From the NCBI RefSeq assembly GCF_900217815.1, contig NZ_OBMT01000006.1, positions 124,001 through 188,000 of the forward strand: 64,000 bases of DNA, given 5' to 3'. How positions within the stretch are numbered: position 1 is the stretch's first letter; each line of letters opens with the position of its first letter. The notes under the pieces were generated by a model, which saw only the letters and a list, made by a program, of their open reading frames with translations, did not search any database and was not told the origin of the DNA. Source of the DNA: Rhodobacter maris (lineage in GTDB: Bacteria > Pseudomonadota > Alphaproteobacteria > Rhodobacterales > Rhodobacteraceae). This document shows, piece by piece, positions 19,958 through 27,947 of the stretch. A program made the position numbers and the translations under genes.

Positions 19958-20857
19958 TCAGCCGCCGCGACGAAATGCCGAGGGGGTCTTGCCCGTGCGG
20001 GTCTGGAAGGCGCGGGTGAAATAGGCGGCCGAGGTGAAGCCGAGGCTGGCCGCGATGTCCTTAACAGGGGTGCGGGTCTCTGTGAGCAGCCGGCGTGCTT
20101 CGTACAGGCGGCGGTCCTGCAGCAGCTCCGAGGCGGCGCGGCCGCAATTGGCGCGGCAGGTGCGGGTGAGATGCGTGGCGGTGACACCAAGGCTCGCAGC
20201 ATAATCGGCCACGCCATGCCCGGTGCGGAAATCGCGCTCAAGAAGGGCGGTGTAACGCGCGACGAGCTTGCGGCCGCGCCCGCCGGCGGCGGCGCGCGCC
20301 TCTTCGGGCTGGGCGGCGGTCTGACGTTCGAGCGCGACGCTCAGAAGGCCGAGATAATGGCTCGCCGCGCGCTCGGCGCCCGGGCGGCCGCTGTCGAGCT
20401 CACGCCCGGCGGAATCGATCAGCCCGGTCATCTCGCCCTGCGTGGCGGTATCGCGGATGCGCAGATGCTGCGCCGCATGGGGCAGGGTCAGATCGGTATT
20501 GCGGCCAAAGAACACCGCCATCCCGTGCGTCTGCAACCCGACCTCGAAGGCATGCATGACCCCGGGCGGCAGGAACACGGCCGTATGGGGGCCGTAACCG
20601 CGGGTGACGCCGCCGAGCGTGATCCGGCCCTGACCGCGGGTGAACCACAAGAGGCAAGGCTCGGAATGCGCCCGCATCGCCTCCACGCGCCACCGGCCCC
20701 CCTGGGCAAGCCGCGCCAGCGGCACCACGCGGGGCGCCGAGGGCGCCTCGGGCAGAAGCGTGACGCTTGCGCGGCGCAGCCGTGCGGGCGCCTCAGGGCG
20801 AACGGAGGGGTCTTGCTGCGCGGCGGGCGCAAGCGGGGGCGTCGAGAAGAGTTTCAC
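19958..20857 (-). CDS. AraC-family transcriptional regulator
   Basis: Predicted DNA-binding regulator of 299 residues. The N-terminal half is a cupin-type sensing domain with GQGRITLGGV and TAVFLPPGVMHAFEV. The C-terminal 95 residues carry the double helix-turn-helix, including VADYAASLGVTATHLTRTCR and VKDIAASLGFTSAAYFTRAF, and end KTPSAFRRGG. I start it at the GTG at 20857 because the longer frame from a TTG at 20917 would translate through a good -35/-10 promoter. The target is not evident. It lies between an UPF0114 gene and miaA, all on the minus strand, with its own promoter. The effector pocket type suggests a small organic ligand (inference). Confidence 0.85.
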   Translation of the reverse strand: MKLFSTPPLAPAAQQDPSVRPEAPARLRRASVTLLPEAPSAPRVVPLARLAQGGRWRVEAMRAHSEPCLLWFTRGQGRITLGGVTRGYGPHTAVFLPPGVMHAFEVGLQTHGMAVFFGRNTDLTLPHAAQHLRIRDTATQGEMTGLIDSAGRELDSGRPGAERAASHYLGLLSVALERQTAAQPEEARAAAGGRGRKLVARYTALLERDFRTGHGVADYAASLGVTATHLTRTCRANCGRAASELLQDRRLYEARRLLTETRTPVKDIAASLGFTSAAYFTRAFQTRTGKTPSAFRRGG

Positions 20858-20887
20858 GGGTGAGGTCCGGCAGCTTTGATCGCGTGA

Positions 20888-20917
20888 AGAATAGGGCCGA
20901 GAAACTTGTAATTTCAA
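20888..20917 (-). promoter_or_regulatory. Sigma70-type promoter of the AraC-family gene
   Basis: On the minus strand TTGAAA (20917-20912) and TATTCT (20893-20888) are separated by 18 bases in an AT-rich island. This places the transcript start around 20880 and the GTG start about 25 bases downstream. Confidence 0.6.
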
Positions 20918-20945
20918 CGAAAATTATTGTGACGGCAGAGAGGGC

Positions 20946-21848
20946 TCAGACCCGCTCCATCTTGTGCCAGCGGGCCATCCGGGCACGAAACCATGTGCGC
21001 TGGCGTTTGGCATATTGGCGCGAGGCGGCCTGCGTGCGCGCGATGGCCTCCGCAAGCGGGATCTCGCCGCGCAGATGGGCGACGAGCTCCGGCGCGCCGA
21101 TCGCGCGCGCCCAGAGCGCTTCGGGCGCCCAGAAGGGGAGCATGGCGCGCACCTCTTCGAGCGCGCCCGCGCCCAGCATCGCCTCGAAGCGGCGGTCGAT
21201 CCGCGCGGCAAGCGCGTCGCGCCCCACCTGCAACAGCAAGGGGGTGCAATCGGAAAGCGGCAGGAGCGGGGGCGGCGTCGTGTCTTGCCACTGCGCAAGG
21301 CCGCGGCCGGTGGCGCGCATCACCTCCCAGGCGCGCTGCACGCGCATCGGGTTGCGCGGATCGATGCGGGCCGCGGTGGCGGGGTCGAGTTCCGAAAGCA
21401 TGCCCTCATGCCCCTCGGCTTCGCGTCGCGCATCGGCCATCTTGCGGATCTCGGGCGGGGTCTCGGGGATCTCCGCGAGGCCCTCGGTCAGCGCCGTGAA
21501 GTAAAGTCCGGTGCCGCCCACGATGATCGGCCGCGGCCCGGCACCTGACCGGAATGCAGCAAGAATGGGCGCAACTTCCCGCAACCACGCGCCGACGGAA
21601 TAATCCTCGCCCGGCGCGCGATGCCCGTAAAGCAGGTGGGGGGCGCGCGCCTCTTCTTCTGCCGAAGGCCGTGCCGAGAGCACGCGCCAGCAATTCCAGA
21701 CCTGCAGCGCATCGGCATTCACCACCACGCCCCCGGATTTTTCTGCGATTTCAAGCGCCAGCGCTGATTTGCCGCTGGCGGTCGCGCCCGCCAGCAGAAC
21801 CGGGCGATCTGCGGGCAGGGCGGCAATATCTGCGAGCGGCTCGGTCAC
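20946..21848 (-). CDS. miaA: tRNA dimethylallyltransferase MiaA
   Basis: Transfers a dimethylallyl group to N6 of A37 in tRNAs that read U-starting codons. It has 300 residues from the GTG at 21848. That start has CAGGATC upstream and puts the P-loop GATASGKS at about 21-28, as in the family. An ATG-initiated extension to 21893 or 21902 is possible. Other landmarks are [36 protein letters not shown] and the tRNA-binding C-terminal segment [14 protein letters not shown]. It is divergent from pyrH, with about 95 bases between the preferred starts. Confidence 0.92.
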   Translation of the reverse strand: MTEPLADIAALPADRPVLLAGATASGKSALALEIAEKSGGVVVNADALQVWNCWRVLSARPSAEEEARAPHLLYGHRAPGEDYSVGAWLREVAPILAAFRSGAGPRPIIVGGTGLYFTALTEGLAEIPETPPEIRKMADARREAEGHEGMLSELDPATAARIDPRNPMRVQRAWEVMRATGRGLAQWQDTTPPPLLPLSDCTPLLLQVGRDALAARIDRRFEAMLGAGALEEVRAMLPFWAPEALWARAIGAPELVAHLRGEIPLAEAIARTQAASRQYAKRQRTWFRARMARWHKMERV

Positions 21849-21943
21849 GGGGCGATCCTGAAACGTGCGGGGCGGGTTGTCAGCGTCCGCCATTTGCGAC
21901 ATTTTGCGCGCCAAAGACAACCCGGATCAGATCGAGGACCGCG

Positions 21944-22675
21944 ATGAGCGATGAAGCCGCGCCGAGCGTGAAATACAAACGTGTGATGTTGAAGATTTCC
22001 GGTGAGGCATTGATGGGCGATCAGGGCTACGGGCTGCATCCGCCCACCGTTGCGCGCATCGCCCGCGAGGTGAAATCGGTTCACGACATGGGCGTCGAGA
22101 TCTGTATGGTGATCGGCGGCGGCAACATTTTCCGTGGGCTGGCCGGTTCGGCGCAGGGGATGGAGCGCACCACGGCGGATTACATGGGCATGCTCGCCAC
22201 GGTGATGAACGCGCTCGGCATGCAGGCGCAGCTTGAGGCGCTCGGCATCCACACCCGCGTGATCTCGGCGATTCCGATGGATCAGGTCTGCGAGCCCTAC
22301 ATTCGCCGCCGCGCCGTGCGCCACCTCGAGAAAAAGCGCATCTGCGTTTTCGCTGCGGGCACCGGCAACCCCTATTTCACCACCGATACCGCGGCGACGC
22401 TGCGCGCCAACGAGATGAATTGCGAGGCGATCTTCAAGGGCACCAAGGTCGATGGCGTCTATGACAAGGATCCAAAGAAGTTCGCGGATGCCAAGCGCTA
22501 CGACACCGTGAGCTATGACGAATGCCTGCAAAAGAACCTTGGCGTTATGGATGCCTCGGCGATTGCGCTCGCGCGCGACAATGCGCTGCCGATCATCGTC
22601 TTCTCGCTCGACGAGCCGGGCGGCTTCCGCGGCATCCTTGCGGGGCAGGGCACCTATACGCGGGTGCAGGGCTGA
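21944..22675 (+). CDS. pyrH: UMP kinase
   Basis: Hexameric bacterial UMP kinase (amino-acid-kinase fold) making UDP from UMP, the first gene of the superoperon. It has 243 residues. Conserved blocks are [12 protein letters not shown] at the N-terminus, [29 protein letters not shown] and [10 protein letters not shown]. The start at 21944 ([14 protein letters not shown]) has GAGGAC upstream. The pairing with frr is conserved across bacteria and links nucleotide supply with translation. A small hairpin (22679-22684 with 22689-22694) follows the stop codon, so frr may have some independent expression. Confidence 0.97.
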   Translation: MSDEAAPSVKYKRVMLKISGEALMGDQGYGLHPPTVARIAREVKSVHDMGVEICMVIGGGNIFRGLAGSAQGMERTTADYMGMLATVMNALGMQAQLEALGIHTRVISAIPMDQVCEPYIRRRAVRHLEKKRICVFAAGTGNPYFTTDTAATLRANEMNCEAIFKGTKVDGVYDKDPKKFADAKRYDTVSYDECLQKNLGVMDASAIALARDNALPIIVFSLDEPGGFRGILAGQGTYTRVQG

Positions 22676-22802
22676 GTCCGGCGCAATCGCGCCGACAGGC
22701 CAGAAGAGCCACTCATCCGGGCCGGGTGCGCGCGCTTGGCCCCTATCCAAGGCCGCGCCATGCGGCTAAGAAGAAACCGACTGACAAGACCGGGGAGAGC
22801 CC

Positions 22803-23366
22803 ATGTCCGACGAAATCGAAATCGATACCGATGATCTTGAGCGCCGCATGGAAGGGGCGATGCATTCGCTCAAGCACGAATTCGGCACGCTGCGCACGGG
22901 GCGCGCCTCGGCAACGATGGTCGAGCCGATCATGGTCGACGCTTACGGCTCGCTGACGCCGATCAACCAGGTCGGCACGATCAACGTGCCCGAGCCGCGG
23001 ATGGTGACCATCAACGTCTGGGACAAGGGGCTGATCGCCAAGGTGGAAAAGGCGATCCGCGAGTCGGGTCTCGGGATCAACCCGCAGACGAACGGGCCGA
23101 TCATCATGCTGCCGATCCCCGAGCTGAACGAGGAGCGCCGCCGCGAGCTGACCAAGGTCGCCGCGCAATATGCCGAGCACGCCCGGGTGGCGGTGCGCAA
23201 TGTGCGCCGCGACGGCATGGACCAGATCAAGAAGGCGAAAGGGAACGGCATGTCGGAAGACGACGTGAAGTTCTGGGAAGCCGAGGTCGAGGAACTGACC
23301 AAAAAGCATATCGGCCTTGTCGACAAGGCGCTGGAAGAAAAGCAGGCGGAGATCATGCAGGTCTGA
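22803..23366 (+). CDS. frr: Ribosome recycling factor
   Basis: Works with EF-G to split post-termination ribosomes. It has 187 residues, the standard length. Typical segments include [34 protein letters not shown] and [22 protein letters not shown]. The protein is mostly helical apart from the hinge domain at about 30-105. The start at 22803 follows GGGGAGAGCC. It lies 127 bases after pyrH and 54 before uppS, within the same transcription unit. Confidence 0.97.
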   Translation: MSDEIEIDTDDLERRMEGAMHSLKHEFGTLRTGRASATMVEPIMVDAYGSLTPINQVGTINVPEPRMVTINVWDKGLIAKVEKAIRESGLGINPQTNGPIIMLPIPELNEERRRELTKVAAQYAEHARVAVRNVRRDGMDQIKKAKGNGMSEDDVKFWEAEVEELTKKHIGLVDKALEEKQAEIMQV

Positions 23367-23420
23367 GACCTGCGCGAGAGCCGGCATCAGGGGCGTTCAG
23401 CGCGCTCGGAAAGGCAGATC

Positions 23421-24206
23421 ATGGCCGCGACCAAGCCGACCCGGGCTTCGGCCTCCGCTCCGGTTTCCGGGCCGGGAGAGGATTCCGGGACCGGCATCAC
23501 CGATCACGGCGTGCCGCATGTCGCGATCATCATGGACGGGAACGGCCGCTGGGCGAAGGAGCGCGGCTGGCCGCGGCTCGTCGGCCACCGGCGCGGCGCC
23601 GAGCGGGTGAAGGAGATCACCCGCGCCTGCCCCGACATGGGCGTGAAATGGCTCACCGTCTATGCCTTCTCGACCGAGAACTGGAAGCGCTCGACCGAGG
23701 AAGTGCTTGGCCTGATGGCGCTTTTCGCGCGCTATATCCAGCGCGAGGCGGATGCGCTTTCGGCCGAGGGCGTCCGGATGCGCTTCATCGGCGACCGGGC
23801 GCCGCTCGACCCGAAGCTGTCGGCGTTGATGTCGGGGATCGAGGCGCGCACGGCCAACAACGGAAGGCTGAACCTGACGGTGGCGATCAATTACGGCGGG
23901 CGTGACGAGCTTGTGCGTGCCGCGGCCCGGCTCGCCGCGCAGGCCGCCGAGGGCCGGATCACCCCCGAGGAGATCAGCCCGGCGCGGCTCGAGAGTTGCC
24001 TCGACACCGCCGATCTGCCGGACCCGGATCTGGTGATCCGCACCTCGGGCGAGAGCCGCACCTCGAACTTCCTGCCCTGGCAGGCAGCCTATGCGGAATA
24101 TGAATTCACTCCGACCCTCTGGCCCGATTTTACGCCGGCCGAGCTTTCGGGCATTCTCGCGCGCTTCGGTGCGCGCGAGCGGCGCTTCGGCGGGGTGACC
24201 GGATGA
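23421..24206 (+). CDS. uppS: Undecaprenyl (isoprenyl) diphosphate synthase
   Basis: Cis-prenyltransferase that extends farnesyl-PP with isopentenyl-PP to give the lipid carrier for peptidoglycan and O-antigen. It has 261 residues. The catalytic block HVAIIMDGNGRWAKERG places the key aspartate at 39. Other conserved parts are YAFSTENWKRS, LTVAINYGGRDELV and the C-terminal IRTSGESRTSNFLPWQ. The first 30 residues are a Ser/Ala-rich extension. It overlaps cdsA by four bases (ATGA), so the two lipid-pathway genes are coupled. Confidence 0.96.
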   Translation: MAATKPTRASASAPVSGPGEDSGTGITDHGVPHVAIIMDGNGRWAKERGWPRLVGHRRGAERVKEITRACPDMGVKWLTVYAFSTENWKRSTEEVLGLMALFARYIQREADALSAEGVRMRFIGDRAPLDPKLSALMSGIEARTANNGRLNLTVAINYGGRDELVRAAARLAAQAAEGRITPEEISPARLESCLDTADLPDPDLVIRTSGESRTSNFLPWQAAYAEYEFTPTLWPDFTPAELSGILARFGARERRFGGVTG

Positions 24207-24994
24207 GCGCGAACTGGTCGGATCTGCGCGCGCGCACGCTTTCGGGCCTTGCGATGGTTGCGGTGGGGGCCTTTGCGATCTGGTCGGGCGGGATCGTCTT
24301 TGGCCTTCTGGCCGTGCTTGTCGTCACGCTGATGGTCTGGGAACTCGCGGCGATGACCACGCCCGAAGGCACATCGGGCACGCAGGCAAAAGGGCTTGCC
24401 GCGCTAGCAGGCGGCCTGACGCTTTTGGTGCTGTTTTTGCCCAACGCGATCACCCGGATCGCGCTTTTGCTGCCGGTGATCATCGGCACGCTGATGCCGC
24501 GGCGGGACCGGACGATTTTCGCCTCCTATGCGTTTTTCGTGATGGCGACGGGCTATGCGCTGATCATGCTGCGCGGCTGGGTCGGCGCGCTCGGCATCCT
24601 GTGGCTCGTGGCCGTGGTCGTGATCTCGGATGTGGCGGGCTATTTTGCGGGAAGGGCGCTTGGCGGGCCGAAATTCTGGCCCCGCGTCTCTCCCAAAAAG
24701 ACATGGTCGGGCACGGTTGCGGGCTGGATCGGCGCGGCGGGCGTGGGGGCGCTGTTCTGGGCGCTCGGGATGGGCTCCTGGGTTCTTGTGCCGCTCTCGC
24801 CCTTGATCGCGCTGGCGGGGCAGATGGGCGACATTGCCGAGAGCGCGATCAAGCGCCGCATGGGCGTGAAGGACAGCTCCGCCCTTATTCCCGGGCATGG
24901 CGGGCTTCTGGACCGGTTCGATGCGCTGATTGGCGCAGTTTCCATTCTGCTGCTGATCTATCCTTTATTGCCCCGGAATTTCTTCGGAGGATAA
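24203..24994 (+). CDS. cdsA: Phosphatidate cytidylyltransferase
   Basis: Membrane enzyme making CDP-diacylglycerol from phosphatidic acid and CTP, the branch point for all phospholipids. It has 263 residues with about seven or eight helices. The signature near the C-terminus reads GDIAESAIKRRMGVKDSS followed by IPGHGGLLDRFDAL, which contains the family's acidic metal site. SPKKTWSGTVAG is also conserved. The ATG overlaps the uppS stop and dxr starts three bases after the cdsA stop. Confidence 0.95.
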   Translation: MSANWSDLRARTLSGLAMVAVGAFAIWSGGIVFGLLAVLVVTLMVWELAAMTTPEGTSGTQAKGLAALAGGLTLLVLFLPNAITRIALLLPVIIGTLMPRRDRTIFASYAFFVMATGYALIMLRGWVGALGILWLVAVVVISDVAGYFAGRALGGPKFWPRVSPKKTWSGTVAGWIGAAGVGALFWALGMGSWVLVPLSPLIALAGQMGDIAESAIKRRMGVKDSSALIPGHGGLLDRFDALIGAVSILLLIYPLLPRNFFGG

Positions 24995-24997
24995 GTC

Positions 24998-26170
24998 ATG
25001 CGTCGCGTATCGGTTTTCGGAGCCACCGGCTCGATCGGGGTAAATACGCTTGACCTGATCGGGCGTCGGCCCGGGGCGTTTCAGGTCGTGGCCCTGTCGG
25101 GCGGGCGCAATGTGAAGCTGCTCGCCCAGCAGGCGCGGCAGTTCAACGCCGAGATCGCCGTCACCGCGCATGAAGACTGCCTTGAGGAATTGCGCGAAGC
25201 GCTCGCGGGCGCTGGTACCGAAGTGGCGGCCGGCAAGGATGCCCTAATCGAGGCGGCCTTGCGCCCGGCCGACTGGGTGATGAGCGCCATCGTTGGCGCT
25301 GCGGGGCTGGCGCCGGGCTTTGCCGCGCTCTCGCAGGGCACGACGCTGGCGCTGGCCAACAAGGAATCGCTCGTCACCGCCGGGCCGCTTTTGCTCGCCG
25401 AAGCGCAAAAGCACGGCGCGCGCATCCTGCCCGTCGACAGTGAGCATTCGGCGGTGTTTCAGGCGCTCGTGGGCGAGGATTATGCCGCGGTCGAGCGGGT
25501 GATCATCACCGCCTCGGGCGGCGCCTTCCGCGACTGGCCGCTTGAGAAGCTGAAGGAGGCCACCGTCGCGCAGGCCTCCACCCATCCGAACTGGGCCATG
25601 GGCCAGCGCATCACCATCGATTCCGCCTCGATGTTCAACAAGGCGATGGAACTCATTGAGACAAAGGAATTCTTTGGCTTTCCGCCGGAGATGATCGAGG
25701 CCGTTGTGCACCCCGAGTCGATGATCCATGCGCTGGTGGGCTTCAAGGATGGCGCACTGATGGCGCATCTGGGCGCGCCCGACATGCGCCATGCGATCGG
25801 CTATGCGCTGAACTGGCCCGAGCGCGAGGATCTGCCGGTGAAGCGGCTCGATCTCGTTGAAATCGGCAAGCTCACCTTCCGCAAGGCCGATGAGGCGCGC
25901 TTTCCGGCGCTGCGGCTCGCGCGCGAGGTCATGGCCACCGGCGGCACGGCGGGCGCGGCCTTCAACGCCGCCAAGGAAGCGGCGCTTGATGCCTTCATCG
26001 CCGAGGAGATCGGCTTTCTCGACATGGGGGCACTTGTTACCGCGGTGCTCACGGAGATGTCGGCCCGTCATGGGCTTGGAAAACCGCTCGAGAACCTCGA
26101 TATGGTCTACCAGACCGATGCCACGGCGCGCGCGCTCGCGCGTCAGGTGATCCCGAGCCTAAGGACCTGA
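24998..26170 (+). CDS. dxr: 1-deoxy-D-xylulose 5-phosphate reductoisomerase
   Basis: Commits DXP to the MEP isoprenoid pathway, using NADPH and a divalent metal; the target of fosmidomycin. It has 390 residues. NADPH loop GATGSIG at 8-14; LANKESLVTAG; metal site VDSEHSAVFQ; the flexible loop and SASMFNKAMELIE; and VHPESMIHALVGF. The ribosome site GGAGGATAAGTC precedes the ATG. It is set between cdsA and rseP with gaps of three bases on each side, and supplies the isoprene units used by UppS. Confidence 0.96.
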   Translation: MRRVSVFGATGSIGVNTLDLIGRRPGAFQVVALSGGRNVKLLAQQARQFNAEIAVTAHEDCLEELREALAGAGTEVAAGKDALIEAALRPADWVMSAIVGAAGLAPGFAALSQGTTLALANKESLVTAGPLLLAEAQKHGARILPVDSEHSAVFQALVGEDYAAVERVIITASGGAFRDWPLEKLKEATVAQASTHPNWAMGQRITIDSASMFNKAMELIETKEFFGFPPEMIEAVVHPESMIHALVGFKDGALMAHLGAPDMRHAIGYALNWPEREDLPVKRLDLVEIGKLTFRKADEARFPALRLAREVMATGGTAGAAFNAAKEAALDAFIAEEIGFLDMGALVTAVLTEMSARHGLGKPLENLDMVYQTDATARALARQVIPSLRT

Positions 26171-26173
26171 CCC

Positions 26174-27517
26174 TTGGAATTTCTGCCCGATTTCGGCAAC
26201 CTGCTTTACACCATCATCGCCTTCGTCCTGGCCCTTTCGGTCATTGTGACGGTGCATGAATATGGCCATTACATCATTGGCCGGATCTGCGGCATCAAGG
26301 CGGAGGCCTTCTCCATCGGCTTTGGCCCGACGCTGGTGAGCCGGCGCGACCGGCATGGCACGGTCTGGAAGGTCTCGGCCTTTCCGCTCGGCGGCTATGT
26401 GAAGTTTCTGGGCGATGCCAATGCCGCCTCGGCGGGCGCCGACAGCGGCGCGATGGCGGGCATGAGCGCCAAGGAGCGGCGCCACACCATGCATGGCGCG
26501 CCGCTCTGGGCGCGGGCGGCGACCGTGGCGGCGGGACCGGTGTTCAACTTCATCCTCTCGATTGCGGTCTTCGGTCTGGCGATCCTGTGGCAGGGCACAC
26601 CGGTGACGCCGCCGCAGGTGGCGTCTTTGGTGGCGCTGCCGCAAGGCTCGGGCGATCTGCGCCCGGGTGATGAAGTGCTGGCGATCGCGGGCGTTTCGCT
26701 CGACGATTACTCCGGCCTGCGCGACGTCGAGACGCCCGGCCAACCCTTCCTCGACTACCGCATCCGCCGCGATGGCACCGACATGGAGGTGCAGGGGCCG
26801 CAGATCGCGCCGCCGCGCGCCGAGCAGGTCGTGCCGCAATCGGCGGGCTATGAGGCGGGGATCAAGGCGGGCGACGTGATCACCGAGATCAACGGCACGC
26901 AGATCTGGCGATTCGAGGATATCGTGACCGCGGTCACGGCGGGCAAGGGCACGCCGCTTGCGCTTGGCATCTGGCGCCCCGATGCCGCCGATGCGACGGC
27001 GGGGACGGAGATTTCCCTCACCCTGACGCCGAAAATCATCGACATTCCGAAAGCCGACGGCAGCTTTGAGAGCGATTACAAGATCGGGCTTCTGGCGGGG
27101 ATGGGCTTTACCCCCGCCACCGAAAGCCCCGGGCTCGGCACCGCGCTTCTGGGCGGGGCAAAGCAGACTTGGGCCACGATCACCGCCTCGGTCTCGGCGA
27201 TCGAGCATATGGTGCTGGGGAAAATCTCGAGCTGCAACCTGCGCGGCGCGATCGGCATCGCCGAAGGTTCGGCGGCGGCGGCGAAATCGGGGCTCGCCGA
27301 TTTCATCTGGTTCATCGCGCTCTTGTCCACCGCGGTCGGCTTCATCAACCTGATGCCGATTCCGGTGCTGGATGGCGGCCATCTGATGTTCCACCTCTGG
27401 GAGGGGATCACCGGCAAGCCGCCCTCGGACCGGATCATGTCGATGATGGTCTCGGTCGGGCTCGCGCTTGTGCTCGGTCTGATGGCCTTCGGGCTCTGGA
27501 ACGATCTCTCCTGCTGA
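26174..27517 (+). CDS. rseP: RIP metalloprotease RseP
   Basis: Site-2 intramembrane zinc protease that cleaves anti-sigma factors and leftover signal peptides. It has 447 residues and starts with TTG at 26174, three bases after dxr. The first helix carries the zinc motif HEYGH at 28-32, and a C-terminal helix carries NLMPIPVLDGGHL. Between them are PDZ segments (about 125-290), with the repeat GIKAGDVITEINGTQIW. Three or four membrane helices are visible. It acts next to BamA in the envelope stress response. A 9-bp GC hairpin (27525-27533 with 27542-27550) follows the stop. Confidence 0.95.
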   Translation: MEFLPDFGNLLYTIIAFVLALSVIVTVHEYGHYIIGRICGIKAEAFSIGFGPTLVSRRDRHGTVWKVSAFPLGGYVKFLGDANAASAGADSGAMAGMSAKERRHTMHGAPLWARAATVAAGPVFNFILSIAVFGLAILWQGTPVTPPQVASLVALPQGSGDLRPGDEVLAIAGVSLDDYSGLRDVETPGQPFLDYRIRRDGTDMEVQGPQIAPPRAEQVVPQSAGYEAGIKAGDVITEINGTQIWRFEDIVTAVTAGKGTPLALGIWRPDAADATAGTEISLTLTPKIIDIPKADGSFESDYKIGLLAGMGFTPATESPGLGTALLGGAKQTWATITASVSAIEHMVLGKISSCNLRGAIGIAEGSAAAAKSGLADFIWFIALLSTAVGFINLMPIPVLDGGHLMFHLWEGITGKPPSDRIMSMMVSVGLALVLGLMAFGLWNDLSC

Positions 27518-27524
27518 GTGGCAA

Positions 27525-27550
27525 GGCCCGGCCCGCGCCACGGCCGGGCC
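27525..27550 (+). other. GC hairpin after rseP
   Basis: A perfect 9-bp stem (27525-27533 with 27542-27550) with an eight-base loop and no T-tract lies seven bases after the rseP stop. It may pause or partly terminate transcription before the small ORF and bamA. Confidence 0.5.
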
Positions 27551-27615
27551 GATCCGGCCATAATCCCGCCGCAATGCTGCGCTAACCCGGTCAGGCAGTA
27601 CAGGAGAGCGATGGG

Positions 27616-27789
27616 ATGCCGACAGGTCTGGCCGAAAGCTATCGGGAATTGTCTCTGATCTGGGGGCTTGCGCAGGACCGGATTCTGGCGCCGCTTGCAA
27701 TCGTGCTCGCCCTTGGCCTCGCCGTCGCGATCGACCCGCAGATCGAAACCTTGATCAAGACGACGCCTGCCCCCGCCTATCAACTCTGA
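27616..27789 (+). CDS. Small predicted membrane protein (57 aa)
   Basis: I do not recognise this gene. The frame from ATG 27616 to TGA 27789 encodes 57 residues. An AGGAGAGCG ribosome site lies seven to eight bases upstream. A hydrophobic stretch at about 24-41 (LAPLAIVLALGLAVAI) could span the membrane once. The N-terminal part is soluble and mixed in charge; the C-terminus ends TTPAPAYQL. An overlapping ATG five bases upstream opens only a short alternative frame. It sits in the 430-base gap between rseP and bamA on the same strand. It would be easy to miss because of its length. Conservation in related genomes would decide whether it is real. Confidence 0.5.
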   Translation: MPTGLAESYRELSLIWGLAQDRILAPLAIVLALGLAVAIDPQIETLIKTTPAPAYQL

Positions 27790-27947
27790 GCGCGCCCGGC
27801 ACCGGTTCCGACCGGTGGCCGGGTTTTCCGTCCCCCGCCCAAGGGGAGCCGGATCGCCGCCGCGACCGTTCAGCCGCTTTGACAAGGCCTGTCTTTCTCG
27901 CTAGTCACTGACAAGACAGAGCGAAAGGCCACGGGCGGGAGAGGGCA

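Noticed and set aside
20858-20917. TTG start at 20917 giving an AraC-family protein 20 residues longer
   Set aside because: That TTG is the first three bases of a good -35 box (TTGAAA, 18-base spacer, TATTCT). Translation from there would precede the transcript start.
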